The notes: generated from the sequence alone by a model not told the origin. DNA of 64,000 nt from Taibaiella helva (GCF_003545695.1 NZ_QUZZ01000001.1:248001-312000); one strand, 5' to 3'. Positions 7,880 to 16,823 are shown, counted from the stretch's first letter. Made by a program: numbers and translations.

Positions 7880-8587
7880 ATGAGCATACAAGGGATTTTC
7901 CCCATAGATAAATGGAACTTTAAGAGCGAATCCATCTTTTCCGGCTTGTCGCAGGACGACCTGGAACTGCTTATGGCGCACCGGCTGGAGCAGACCTACA
8001 GGAAAGGAGAGCTCATTTTCAGGGAGGGCGCTTATCCCCAGGGTATCTTTTATATCACAGAGGGAAAGGTGAAGAAATACAAAGTGGACAATACCGGCAG
8101 GGAGCATATTATCTACGTAGCGAATACAGGCGAGCTGATCGGCTATCATGCTGTGCTCTCGGGCGAACGCTACCCCGATTCTGCCGCTGCGCTGGGAGAA
8201 AGCAGGATCGCCTTTATTCCCAGAGAAGATTTTCTCGAAGTGCTTGATCGCTCCCCTGTGCTGATGAGGAGATTGCTGAAAATGCTCAGTCATGAATTTG
8301 GCGTGCTGGAGAACGGGCTTACGCTTTTCGCTCAGAAATCGGTGCGGGAAAGGCTGGCGCTTCAATTGGTAGTGCTCAGGGAAAAGTATAAACAGGATGT
8401 CCAGCCGGGAACGCCGGTAGCGATCAATATGAGTCGCGATGACCTGGCAAGCTTAGTCGGTACGACGAAGGAAAATGCGGTGAGGGTTCTGACCGAATTT
8501 AAGCAGGAAGGTATCCTGGAAACCAGGGGCAGAAAAATTATTATTCATGATGTAGGCCGGCTGATAAAAATCGCGGATTACCGTTAA
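7880..8587 (+). CDS. Crp/Fnr-family transcriptional regulator
   Basis: A 235-residue regulator with an N-terminal cyclic-nucleotide-binding barrel (FREGAYPQGIFYITEGKVKKYKVD, then GELIGYHAVLSGERYPDSAAAL) and a C-terminal winged helix with MSRDDLASLVGTTKENAVRVLTEFKQEGILE. The recognition helix has the TTKENAVRVL form seen in many Bacteroidota Crp-like proteins. The phosphate-binding RxA arginine of cAMP receptors is not obvious, and there are no clustered cysteines for an Fnr-type iron-sulfur cluster, so the effector is unknown. It is the last chromosomal gene before the island. Confidence 0.9.
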   Translation: MSIQGIFPIDKWNFKSESIFSGLSQDDLELLMAHRLEQTYRKGELIFREGAYPQGIFYITEGKVKKYKVDNTGREHIIYVANTGELIGYHAVLSGERYPDSAAALGESRIAFIPREDFLEVLDRSPVLMRRLLKMLSHEFGVLENGLTLFAQKSVRERLALQLVVLREKYKQDVQPGTPVAINMSRDDLASLVGTTKENAVRVLTEFKQEGILETRGRKIIIHDVGRLIKIADYR

Positions 8588-8706
8588 GAACACAATGCCG
8601 ATCCCCGTTTACCCTTATTGGCAAAATTGCTTTTGAAAAGGTCTCATCCGTAACGTTGCTATTGAAAAGGAGATACCGTGTTACTGTTGCAGGCCTGAGC
8701 TAAAAA

Positions 8707-8744
8707 AACAAAAGCAGGTAAGTTGAATCTTACCTGCTTTTGTT
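8707..8744. terminator. Terminator next to the island's left edge
   Basis: AACAAAAGCAGGTAAG, a six-base loop and CTTACCTGCTTTTGTT form a 16 bp perfect stem with A/T-rich flanks. It can end transcription from the Crp/Fnr gene. On the minus strand it also follows directly on the tRNA/tmRNA-like 3'-end sequence at 8747, as a terminator of such a gene would. Confidence 0.75.
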
Positions 8745-8746
8745 TG

Positions 8747-8772
8747 TGGAGCCGAGCGGGGAATCGTCGAAC
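8747..8772. other. Left attachment-like site of the island
   Basis: TGGAGCCGAGCGGGGAATCGTCGAAC resembles the complement of a tRNA/tmRNA 3' end: the ssrA end at 21573 reads TGGAGCCGGCGGGAATCGAAC. It also resembles the right-end sequence TCCGAGCGGAATCGAAC at 21457. The match contains small insertions, so this is a candidate attL rather than a proven core. Confidence 0.45.
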
Positions 8773-8860
8773 TTTTTTGTTAATAATTTATTGGAAATCA
8801 ATGAGTTTGTAAAATCATATAATTTCATGTCGGTATGATAGACATTCTGTAGAATTGTAA

Positions 8861-8892
8861 AAGGGGCTGTCTAAATGACAGCCTCTTTTTTA
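8861..8892. terminator. Terminator downstream of the restriction operon
   Basis: AGGGGCTGTC, loop TAAAT, GACAGCCTCT (one G-T pair), then TTTTTT on the plus strand and TTTT on the minus strand. It lies about 230 bases past the hsdM stop; the spacer between them is AT-rich with several TGTAGCAA/TTGCTACA-like repeats and no gene. Confidence 0.7.
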
Positions 8893-9121
8893 TGCTGAAA
8901 ATCAATTTTCCTTTTGAAACTATAAACACACTTTTTCTGCATTCTATCTTGTAGCAATTGTAGCAAACAATAAAGAATTGATTTTCAATTTGCAACCGTG
9001 CTACAGCATGCTAAATACTTGTCGCCATTTGTTGCAAGATGTAGCAAAATCAAATAATACTTGACACAAAATCATTCATTTTAGCCAATTTGCAGGCTTC
9101 CCGCAAACATTGAACGCTTTC

Positions 9122-10765
9122 TTAAATTGGTTCTAGTCCCAATTCCTTTAAAAACATATTATGTTTATCAGTACTACTCGTTATGCTTTTATTTATGATA
9201 GTCAATTTTTTGTTCACCTCTTTTAAATCAATCTGCACTTCGTCAACGGATGTGCTCACATACCTTGAGATATTCAGGTTGTAGCCATTCTTTACAATTT
9301 CATCCATAGAAACTCGGCGTGCATATTTCTCTATATTATCTGGTCTGGACTGATACGTTTCTACAATTCTGTTGATGTGCTCTGGTTCTAAAGAATTTTG
9401 CCTTTTGCCTGGCTTATACTGTTCTGCTGCGTTGATGAATAAGACATCTTCGTGCCGTTTACATTTTTTCAAGACTAAGATGCAGACAGGAATCCCCGTT
9501 GAGTAAAATAAATTGGAAGGTAAACCAATAACTGTATCAATATGATTATCCTTTAGCAATTTAGTGCGAATCCTGTCCTCTGCACCGCCACGAAATAAAA
9601 CGCCGTGCGGTAAGATGATTGCCATGGTTCCATTGTCTTTCAGAAAGTGAAAACCATGTAATAAAAAAGCAAAATCAGCAGCCGACTTCGGTGCCATACC
9701 GTGACTCTTGAAACGAAAATCTTCTGACAATGTATCGTTAGGCTCCCAACGCAAGCTGAAAGGCGGATTGGCTACAATGGCATCAAACTCGACCTTTTTA
9801 CTAGGGTTAGGTTCATTGAGTATATCCCATTGATTGAGTAAAGTATCTCCATGAAAAATGTCAAACTCAGTATCTTTCATGCCATGCAGCAGCATGTTCA
9901 TACGGGCAAGGTTGTACGTAGTTACATTCTTTTCCTGCCCGTAAATTTTACCAATTGTTCCATTTCCTTTTGTTTTCTCCTTTAACTGTGTACGAACATT
10001 AAGTAAAAGCGAGCCTGAGCCACAGGCAAAATCCAAAACTTTATCAAGCTTAGGTTTAGGCCCTGTAGTGGGGTCCTGGGAATCTAAAATAACAATCCTT
10101 GAAAGAATCGTTGAAATTTGTTGAGGCGTATAAAATTCTCCGGCCTTCTTGCCTGAGCCGGCTGCAAACTTTCCAATTAGATATTCGTAAGCATCGCCGA
10201 GCGTATCAGTGCCTGTTGAAAAGTCAGCAATACCTTCTGCAATTTTCCGGATGATCTTACAAAGGGTATCATTTTTCTCTTTGGGTGTTTTACCCAGTTT
10301 CTCTGAGTTCAGGTTGATTTCAGAAAACAAGCCTTTAAAGGAGCTTTTGAACGATTCGTCTTCAATATATCGAAATCCCCTTTGCAGCGTTTTAAGCAGT
10401 TCGCCATCCTGTGTACGCGCCAGCTCTGTGATATTGCTCCATAAATATTTTGGCTTGACAACATAATGCACTTTTTTGCGCATTTGTTCCTCAAACTCTT
10501 CAACATCACCTTTGTTTTGTCTATACCAAAGTTCCAGAGGTGGCGGAACAATAAAGTCCGCTCTGCTATCTTTAGAAGGACTCATTGGGTAGTCCCTACC
10601 CAGTTCTTTTTTTGCGGCTTCTTCATAATTAAAAGACAAATACCTAAGGAATAGAAACGAAAGCATGTAATCCCGGAAATCGTCCGCGTTCATCGCCCCT
10701 CTTAAATCGTTCGCTATGTCCCAAAGCGTATCTCCTAACTCTTTATATTGATCTTTTTGTGCCAT
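9122..10765 (-). CDS. hsdM: Type I restriction-modification DNA methyltransferase subunit HsdM
   Basis: A 547-residue N6-adenine methyltransferase. It has an N-terminal HsdM_N helical domain (DTLWDIANDLRGAMNADDFRDYML), GEFYTP at 209-214, the SAM-binding motif FACGSGS at 246-252 and the catalytic NPPF at 333-336. Two copies join one HsdS to form the modification enzyme that protects host DNA, and they also belong to the full restriction complex. It is the last gene of the island operon, with only two bases between the prrC stop and its start. In E. coli EcoprrI, interaction with the type I enzyme keeps PrrC silent; hsdM here would be part of such a complex. Confidence 0.96.
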   Translation of the reverse strand: MAQKDQYKELGDTLWDIANDLRGAMNADDFRDYMLSFLFLRYLSFNYEEAAKKELGRDYPMSPSKDSRADFIVPPPLELWYRQNKGDVEEFEEQMRKKVHYVVKPKYLWSNITELARTQDGELLKTLQRGFRYIEDESFKSSFKGLFSEINLNSEKLGKTPKEKNDTLCKIIRKIAEGIADFSTGTDTLGDAYEYLIGKFAAGSGKKAGEFYTPQQISTILSRIVILDSQDPTTGPKPKLDKVLDFACGSGSLLLNVRTQLKEKTKGNGTIGKIYGQEKNVTTYNLARMNMLLHGMKDTEFDIFHGDTLLNQWDILNEPNPSKKVEFDAIVANPPFSLRWEPNDTLSEDFRFKSHGMAPKSAADFAFLLHGFHFLKDNGTMAIILPHGVLFRGGAEDRIRTKLLKDNHIDTVIGLPSNLFYSTGIPVCILVLKKCKRHEDVLFINAAEQYKPGKRQNSLEPEHINRIVETYQSRPDNIEKYARRVSMDEIVKNGYNLNISRYVSTSVDEVQIDLKEVNKKLTIINKSITSSTDKHNMFLKELGLEPI

Positions 10766-10767
10766 GA

Positions 10768-11829
10768 CTAATGTGTTATGAAATTATAATGCGATTGAAT
10801 TTCTCGATAGATCTCTTCAAGTAATTCAGCATCGCTTCTTTCCAACTCTGCTGGTTGCGTTCTTCCATCTTTGTGCGACAAAGAATTGACCCTGTTACTC
10901 ACCATCTCTAAGTCCTCCTTATATCCAATTTCCTTCAATGCTGTTTGGATTCCCCCGGTTCCTAAAAATGAAGAAATAATCTCCAAAAGTTGGCGCAACA
11001 AGATAAAGTGGTAGCCCATCACTTTTTTTTCATCTATGCATTCTTTTAAAACCTGTATCAAGTGCAAGTGATATAGAAATACATCTTTATCGTGATTCTT
11101 CAGCGTCAATTCATTGTCGCGGAAACTTAAAATATTTCGTTTTGTGTTATTGCCATGAGTACTGTACTTTAGTCTTTCAGACAAAATGGAAAACAGGCCG
11201 ACATGGTGCGTTGTAATAATGATACGCTTTTCAGATTTTGCGGTGACTTTATCGTCAATTAGCTTGATTATAGAGTTAGCTGTAAGGAAGATGTTATGAT
11301 CATCCATACTAGACACAGGGTCATCTATAAAAAAGTGAGCATCTTGTTCTCCTGTCCAGGCATCAGCTTCAAATAATGCCAAGAAAAAGCACCAAATAAA
11401 AATCCGCTCCTCCCCTCTTGAGATTTTTATATTGCTTGCTTCCTCTCGTGAAAAGCGAACGGCATCAATCCCAATTTCTGGATCGGAATTACTATCAAAT
11501 GCATAGGTATATTTTGGTAAATAGGGTGCGAGCTTCACATCAAGCAAATCGGGATTTTCAATGATGGAGCTGAAATACGGATTTAAGCTGCTCTTGAGGA
11601 TCTCAAGCCTCATGTTCTCATTTCCATTCTCCTCATCATTATCCCACCTAAACAAATCTTCGCTATAAGCATTGTAATATACCCCTGAATGCTTGCCGCT
11701 TTCTTGCTTTGTTATGTTTTTATATTCGACCGATAATTTCGTCTTGCCTGTGGAGTTAAATGCATAAATCAGCATTATTGGCTGTTTACCGGCTTTCAGT
11801 TGCTTAGCTATTTCATTTATTGTTGCCAT
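10768..11829 (-). CDS. prrC: PrrC-type anticodon nuclease (tRNA-cleaving suicide enzyme)
   Basis: A 353-residue protein with the layout of E. coli PrrC (396 residues). It has an ABC-like ATPase with P-loop AFNSTGKT (23-30), the family block YYNAYSEDLFRWDND (51-65), signature ISRGEER (136-142), Walker B FFIDDPVSSMDD (166-177) and ITTHH (205-209). The C-terminal nuclease part has YHLHL (253-257) and FILLRQLLE. R279, E283 and H319 line up with the catalytic Arg320/Glu324/His356 triad of PrrC, at nearly the same spacing; R313-x5-H319 also fits a HEPN-type RNase motif. PrrC cuts tRNA-Lys at the anticodon when a phage product disables restriction. The region matching the KYGDSNK recognition motif is different (LKNHDKD), so the tRNA target may differ. 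It sits inside the hsd operon, as prrC does in EcoprrI. Confidence 0.9.
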   Translation of the reverse strand: MATINEIAKQLKAGKQPIMLIYAFNSTGKTKLSVEYKNITKQESGKHSGVYYNAYSEDLFRWDNDEENGNENMRLEILKSSLNPYFSSIIENPDLLDVKLAPYLPKYTYAFDSNSDPEIGIDAVRFSREEASNIKISRGEERIFIWCFFLALFEADAWTGEQDAHFFIDDPVSSMDDHNIFLTANSIIKLIDDKVTAKSEKRIIITTHHVGLFSILSERLKYSTHGNNTKRNILSFRDNELTLKNHDKDVFLYHLHLIQVLKECIDEKKVMGYHFILLRQLLEIISSFLGTGGIQTALKEIGYKEDLEMVSNRVNSLSHKDGRTQPAELERSDAELLEEIYREIQSHYNFITH

Positions 11830-11832
11830 TTG

Positions 11833-13065
11833 CTAATCTTTCATTTGTGGAAACAAGCTCTGCATCAATCCTTTTTTATGCAATTTCAATTGTTCTATTT
11901 TTTCTGCTTGTGCATTTATTAATTCATCCAAGTCAGAAAGACAAGAAGCAATTTTTTGTTGTTCATCTTTGGATTTCGGAATACAACATTTCCAACTTTC
12001 AATTGTCCCTTTTGTAATATGAAGCAATGCGAAACCATTTGCGTTTTGTGTTTTCATTCTTTCGGTTTCATTATCCAATAAAATGAAAAGAAAGCCTTTG
12101 TCTATGCTTTGGCTTGGAACAACTTTCCAAATGTGATAGTGATAAATTACTTTCTCGCCTTTCCAAATTCTTGGACCGAATGAGGCCGACCAAGCATAGA
12201 GTAAATCTCCATTGTCACAATATTTATCTTCCTCCAGTTCAAGGTTGGAATAATACCAATTATTGTTTGTGAAGAAATTCCCAACCCTCAAAACACGATA
12301 TTTTCCACCGTCCAAAAGTTCTTCTTGTTTATATGCTCTACCATTGATAAATGTCGCCACTTCTCCCAATTTCTTCTTCACCCATTCTCCTTTAAATTCC
12401 TTGAACCGATACTTCGGCACTTTCTCTCCTTCTCGGGGGAAAAAAGTTTGCATCAAGCCTTTTTTGTGATCTCTGAGAAGCTGCAACTTTTGGTTATGGC
12501 TGACAATTACTTCATCTAAAGAAGAAAGGCAGGCAGCGACTTTTTGTTGTTCTTTTAACTTCGGGAGCGATAATTCTATTTCCTTAATTATTTGCAAATT
12601 AAGTCCACCTCTTCCGCCATCTCCTGCTGACAAATATCTTAGCTTTTCATACATCGAATCAACTTTTTGATAAAGAAATTCACTATCAAAAACATCTTCA
12701 TTTGGATGAATTGAACCTATAGATTGATTAGTGCACAATTCTATATAATTAATTGCTGCTGTTCCTCTGGTTTTTCCTTGACCAGCTAAACCAATCAAAA
12801 CACAATTAGGCGGTATTAATTTAGTACTTGATTCCTTTAGACCTTTAGAAGTAATATAATTTGATACAGAATAAATTCTCTTATTATTTAATTCTCCTGA
12901 ATTCATCCAAGGTATATTTCCATTCCAATATTCAGGGTTGGTACTTTCGGGCGTTCCTCCTGCACTGACCTTTGCTATTTTGTCAATTGTTGTTTTTTGC
13001 CATTCCTCATCGTTCGAAAATTCAGGAAAACGCAACTTAGGGATCATTTTTTTTGTCTTATTCAT
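11833..13065 (-). CDS. hsdS: Type I restriction-modification specificity subunit HsdS
   Basis: A 410-residue DNA-specificity subunit with two target recognition domains in the usual tandem layout. Each half opens with a similar segment (IPKLRFPEF at 8-16, VPKYRFKEF at 216-224) and closes with a similar coiled-coil spacer (EQQKVAACLSSLDEV...HKKGLMQTFFP around 172-210, and EQQKIASCLSDLDEL...HKKGLMQSLFP at the C-terminus). TRD1 (about 20-168) and TRD2 (about 226-370) differ from each other, so a bipartite target sequence is expected. The start overlaps the hsdR stop by eight bases; prrC begins three bases after its stop. The two similar spacers could allow exchange of halves by recombination, but no second hsdS or partial copy is in the island. 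Confidence 0.95.
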   Translation of the reverse strand: MNKTKKMIPKLRFPEFSNDEEWQKTTIDKIAKVSAGGTPESTNPEYWNGNIPWMNSGELNNKRIYSVSNYITSKGLKESSTKLIPPNCVLIGLAGQGKTRGTAAINYIELCTNQSIGSIHPNEDVFDSEFLYQKVDSMYEKLRYLSAGDGGRGGLNLQIIKEIELSLPKLKEQQKVAACLSSLDEVIVSHNQKLQLLRDHKKGLMQTFFPREGEKVPKYRFKEFKGEWVKKKLGEVATFINGRAYKQEELLDGGKYRVLRVGNFFTNNNWYYSNLELEEDKYCDNGDLLYAWSASFGPRIWKGEKVIYHYHIWKVVPSQSIDKGFLFILLDNETERMKTQNANGFALLHITKGTIESWKCCIPKSKDEQQKIASCLSDLDELINAQAEKIEQLKLHKKGLMQSLFPQMKD

Positions 13066-16060
13066 AAGCGGCTAATCCTGATATTTCACGCCCTTGGGCT
13101 AATTTTTTTAAATGCGGTACAAGTTCATCCATTAATGCCAGTTCCTTTACCCTGCGTTCTTTCCAGCTCAATTCCAAAGGCTCTAATAAGTCCGTCAGTT
13201 TCTCACCGTCAAAAATCATCCTGCTCATTATGTTTTCCACAAAGGTTTTCAAGTTCGCCGTTTGCAGTCCGCTTCTTTGCGCAATCCCCGCTAACTCTTT
13301 GTTGTATTTGTCGTCAATAAATTTTTCAAAATTATGTTTTAGCTCACTAGCTGTTTGTCCAACAGTCCAATCCAGTTGGTCAATAAAATCACTTAAATCT
13401 TCTTCTTCAGCCATTAAGTTAGAGTTTGACTTGAGCAAACTTTTTATTTGATCCTTAGTCATTTTCTGTTTGCCTGGTTTTTTACCCAGGTTTTCTGCCG
13501 TAAGATTCATGATGTAATCATAATCTATCAAGGCAGAAGCAAACAAGATAAATTCAAAGTCCAGCTGTTGTATTTCAGGTGGCGCATTTTCACCCTCCTT
13601 CTGTTGCCGTTTCTGAAATTGCTTTGCTGTTTCAATATAGGAGCTACGAAATTCCTGAAAAGTGTCCTTGGACAAAATAGCTTCGATTGTTGCCTTTTGC
13701 GCTTCGTTCAGATCAGTGAACTGGTCTAGTTGCAATTTAAACCGCTGCACTTCTTTAAAATTTTCAATGAATGATATCCTAGCTGCATCACCCTTTAGAT
13801 TATACACTTCTTCGGGTTCGCTCACAAGGCTCTGCTCCTGCATAAAATTGCCTAGTTTCTCAACCGCCACTTTAAACTTGTCAATAACTAACGGTGCAGG
13901 ATCAACTAACCAAATCTCTCTTGCGTTTCCACTATTTTCACCAGAGAAAAGAGCAATGGCCTGGTTCACAGCTTCCTGTTGTGAACGGAAATCCAAAATA
14001 TTACCGTAAGGCTTGGTATCGTTCAGTACACGGTTGGTGCGCGAAAATGCCTGGATCAGTCCATGGTATTTCAGGTTTTTATCCACGTATAAGGTGTTCA
14101 GATATTTGCTGTCAAAACCTGTAAGCAGCATATCTACAACGATAGTAATATCAATTTTGTTTTTGTGCGCGTAGTCTTTATTGCTGTATTTCTGGTCTTT
14201 GATACGCCTTTGTACATCCTGATAGTACAAATCAAATTCGTTGATGCTGTGATTGGTGCCAAACTGCTGATTATAGTCCACAATGATGTCTATTAGGGCC
14301 TTCTTCTTCTCTTCGGGATTGGTTTGATTGTCCAGTTTTTCCTGCTGTAAATCTTCCTGCAATTGTTTTACATCAGCCGCATTTTTCTGACTTTGCTGGT
14401 CGCCCTCTTTGGCTATCAATTGGGCAGGAGGCGAAAACACACAAGCAATATTTAAGGGATTGTAATCAGGATTTTCGGTTTTGCGCTTATCCTGATTTTC
14501 TTTGAATGACTGATAATATTCAATCGCATTATTGATCGAAGCTGTTGCTAATACCGCATTGAATTTTCGCTGGCTGGTAGCTGCATCGTGTTTTTCCAAT
14601 ATAGCCTCAACCACCGCCTGCCGAGTGACGGCTTCGCCTGGTCTGGCATTCTGCCCATCATTACCCTTAAAAAAATCTATATGGAAACGTAGTACGTTTT
14701 TGTCTTCAATTGCGTGTGTAATGGTGTATTTATGCAGTTCATGTTCAAAAATGTCCTTTGTTTCTTTGTATTTAGCCTCTTCACCCTCCCGCACAACATA
14801 GGTTGCATTGTCTCTAAAAATTGGCGTACCAGTAAAACCAAATAATTGCGCATTCGGGAAAAATTCTTTGATTGCTTTGTGGTTGTCCCCAAATTGCGAA
14901 CGGTGGCATTCGTCAAAAATGAACACGATACGTTTATCGCTCAAGGGCTCTAAACGTTCTTTATAATTCCTCTTATTAGCGCCATCCAGTGCCAGTCCCA
15001 GCTTTTGAATGGTGGTAACAATGACTTTATCAGAGTAATCTGTAGAAAGCAAACGCCTTACCAACGTTTCGGTATTCGTATTTTCTTCGACACTGCCTTC
15101 CTGAAATTTGTTGAACTCTTCACGCGTTTGCCGGTCAAGGTCTTTACGATCCACAACAAACAAACACTTTTCGATTTCCCGGTTATCCTTTAGCAGCGTG
15201 GATGCTTTAAAAGAGGTCAAGGTTTTACCGCTTCCTGTGGTATGCCAGATATAACCGTTCCCGCGGTTTTGTTTAACGCATTCGTCAATTGCCTTTACTG
15301 CGTATATCTGATAAGGGCGCATTACAAGCAGTTTCTGCTCGCTTTCCACCAACACCATATACTTGCTAATCATTTCACCAAGTGTGCATTTATCCAGAAA
15401 CTTATCAGCGAAATCGTGGAGATTATTGATCTTTTTGTTGTCAATGTCAGCTAATTCATACACCGGCAGAAATTGCTCATCTGCATTAAAAGCAAAGTGT
15501 TGATTTTTGTTATTAGCGAAATAAAGCGTCCTCCCTACATTGCTGGTAATAAACAATTGCATAAAGCAAAGTAAAGAGCTACTATACCCATTGCCTGGCT
15601 CATTCTTATAATCCACAATTTGCTGCATGGCTTTGCGATGTGATATATCGCCTCTTTTCAATTCGATCTGGACAATAGGCAAGCCGTTAATCAACAAAAT
15701 AATGTCGTAGCGTTGGTGGCTGTTTTCGGTATTGATGCGTAACTGGCTGATAACTTCGTAGTCATTTTTGCACCAGTCCTTGATGTTTACTAAGGTATAA
15801 TACAAGGGGGTATCATCTTCACGCTGAAAGTATTGTCGTTCACGCAGAAATTTAGACGCTGTGAAAACGTCAGCGTTAATTATTTCTTCTCTAAGCCTCA
15901 AAAACTCACTCTCGGATAGACGAACACGGTTAAGCGCTTCAAACTTGGTTTTGAAGTTTTGCTCTAGCGTGTTCCTGTCAACAATGTCCGGTCGATGGAC
16001 ATATTTCAACCCTTTTAATTGCTCAATAAGGGCCTCTTCTATCTGATTTTCTTTGCTCAT
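13058..16060 (-). CDS. hsdR: Type I restriction endonuclease subunit HsdR
   Basis: A 1000-residue motor and nuclease subunit. The PD-(D/E)xK nuclease domain shows D119 with E133-L-K135 in YDIILLINGLPIVQIELK. The SF2 translocase follows with Walker A TTGSGKT (274-280), DECH (383-386) and FTGTP. A helical C-terminal domain (about 840-1000) ends in WKERRVKELALMDELVPHLKKL. It moves DNA past the bound enzyme and cuts at a distance from the unmethylated target. It is the first structural gene after the XRE regulator, and its ATG overlaps that gene's stop. No frameshift is visible, so the enzyme should be functional. Confidence 0.97.
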   Translation of the reverse strand: MSKENQIEEALIEQLKGLKYVHRPDIVDRNTLEQNFKTKFEALNRVRLSESEFLRLREEIINADVFTASKFLRERQYFQREDDTPLYYTLVNIKDWCKNDYEVISQLRINTENSHQRYDIILLINGLPIVQIELKRGDISHRKAMQQIVDYKNEPGNGYSSSLLCFMQLFITSNVGRTLYFANNKNQHFAFNADEQFLPVYELADIDNKKINNLHDFADKFLDKCTLGEMISKYMVLVESEQKLLVMRPYQIYAVKAIDECVKQNRGNGYIWHTTGSGKTLTSFKASTLLKDNREIEKCLFVVDRKDLDRQTREEFNKFQEGSVEENTNTETLVRRLLSTDYSDKVIVTTIQKLGLALDGANKRNYKERLEPLSDKRIVFIFDECHRSQFGDNHKAIKEFFPNAQLFGFTGTPIFRDNATYVVREGEEAKYKETKDIFEHELHKYTITHAIEDKNVLRFHIDFFKGNDGQNARPGEAVTRQAVVEAILEKHDAATSQRKFNAVLATASINNAIEYYQSFKENQDKRKTENPDYNPLNIACVFSPPAQLIAKEGDQQSQKNAADVKQLQEDLQQEKLDNQTNPEEKKKALIDIIVDYNQQFGTNHSINEFDLYYQDVQRRIKDQKYSNKDYAHKNKIDITIVVDMLLTGFDSKYLNTLYVDKNLKYHGLIQAFSRTNRVLNDTKPYGNILDFRSQQEAVNQAIALFSGENSGNAREIWLVDPAPLVIDKFKVAVEKLGNFMQEQSLVSEPEEVYNLKGDAARISFIENFKEVQRFKLQLDQFTDLNEAQKATIEAILSKDTFQEFRSSYIETAKQFQKRQQKEGENAPPEIQQLDFEFILFASALIDYDYIMNLTAENLGKKPGKQKMTKDQIKSLLKSNSNLMAEEEDLSDFIDQLDWTVGQTASELKHNFEKFIDDKYNKELAGIAQRSGLQTANLKTFVENIMSRMIFDGEKLTDLLEPLELSWKERRVKELALMDELVPHLKKLAQGREISGLAAYE

Positions 16061-16248
16061 TATTCTTCGTTCAATAAGTCTTTAGCATTAACGTCCAAAA
16101 TTTTCGCAATTCGATATAAGTCTTCTATGCGAGGCTGTCTTACATTTCGAACGTACTCATTAATCGTATTATAACTTTTTTCTAATTTTTTCGCAAGCCA
16201 AGCTTGAGAGATACCTTTTTCCTTTAAAACATCCTTAATTCGGTTCAT
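16060..16248 (-). CDS. Small XRE-family regulator of the restriction operon
   Basis: A 62-residue single-domain Cro/C1-type helix-turn-helix protein: MNRIKDVLKEKGISQAWLAKKL, then SYNTINEYVRNVRQPRIEDLYRIAKILDVNAKDLL. An in-frame ATG at 16293 would add 15 residues, but a perfect -7 element (16275-16282) lies between the two, so I take 16248 as the start with a leader of about 20 bases. Its stop overlaps the hsdR start, so it is translationally coupled to the restriction genes. By position it resembles controller proteins that time restriction after entry into a new host; autoregulation is inferred from the dyad over the promoter. Confidence 0.85.
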   Translation of the reverse strand: MNRIKDVLKEKGISQAWLAKKLEKSYNTINEYVRNVRQPRIEDLYRIAKILDVNAKDLLNEE

Positions 16249-16274
16249 TTGAAGCCTAATTAAATTTAAAGTGT

Positions 16275-16320
16275 CAAATATAGTAAAATACACTAGCAGA
16301 GAGTGTAAATAGTCACTGTA
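16275..16320 (-). promoter_or_regulatory. Promoter and operator-like dyad of the restriction operon
   Basis: On the minus strand TATATTTG (16275-16282) matches TAnnTTTG exactly. Just upstream, TACACT-N7-AGTGTA (16289-16307) forms a dyad. Further AGTGT/CACTGT half-sites occur at 16270 and 16314. The arrangement suits binding by the XRE protein encoded directly downstream. The -33 TTG is not evident. Confidence 0.55.
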
Positions 16321-16434
16321 TTATGGTGAATTGGCAATAGCAGCTTTGGATATCGAGGACAATGCAAGAACAGAATTTTTTAAAATTCTTAAAGAAATTG
16401 CAATTATGATATAGCAAATTTGCTTTCGTTCTCT

Positions 16435-16461
16435 AATTCTCTCACCATTGGTGAGAGAATT
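16435..16461. repeat. Dyad 1 of three
   Basis: A perfect 27 bp palindrome: 12 bp arms AATTCTCTCACC / GGTGAGAGAATT around a three-base centre ATT. The core half-site CTCTCACC recurs in altered form in the next two dyads. A following TTTTG/CTTTTTAG stretch would also allow a hairpin role. Confidence 0.7.
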
Positions 16462-16823
16462 CTCATTTTGCAACTCTTTTTAGATAATTACTTTACATTT
16501 GTGATAGCTTATTCCCGTTAGTCCCTGAAGTAATTCAAGCTAGCGGGTTTCGTTTTTTACAGGATGCTTATACCTATCTAATACTTCACCGTTTTTATTT
16601 TTTTGATTTTCTATAGATTTAGTCAATTTCTGACCACGAAATCTACTTCTATTCCGTTTACGTAACGCTGTAGCATAGAAAAAATGAAAGTGCGTTTTAC
16701 AGGTAGGGAAATTATTGTACATCATCCCCCCTAATAGCTCTGTGAAAAATGTGTTGAACGATTGGTACTGTTATCGCGCAAATAAAGTTTGCTGAAATTA
16801 CTTTTGATTTATGAATAAATTGC

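Noticed and set aside
8747-8772. A tRNA gene at the left edge of the island
   Set aside because: Only a 3'-end-like stretch is present; the T-stem does not pair properly and no acceptor 5' strand, D-arm or anticodon arm can be found nearby.
11833-13065. Phase-variable hsdS shuffling system
   Set aside because: The two halves have similar spacers, but there is no second or silent hsdS copy and no inverted repeats with a nearby recombinase gene; the serine recombinases are of the large integrase type.
16313-16414. A 33-codon protein-like frame in the island spacer
   Set aside because: No start codon at its beginning and too short to identify; at best a decayed gene end.
16540-16725. A 61-codon minus-strand gene in the island spacer
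   Set aside because: Short, basic, no start signal and no recognisable features; AT-rich noncoding sequence readily yields such frames.
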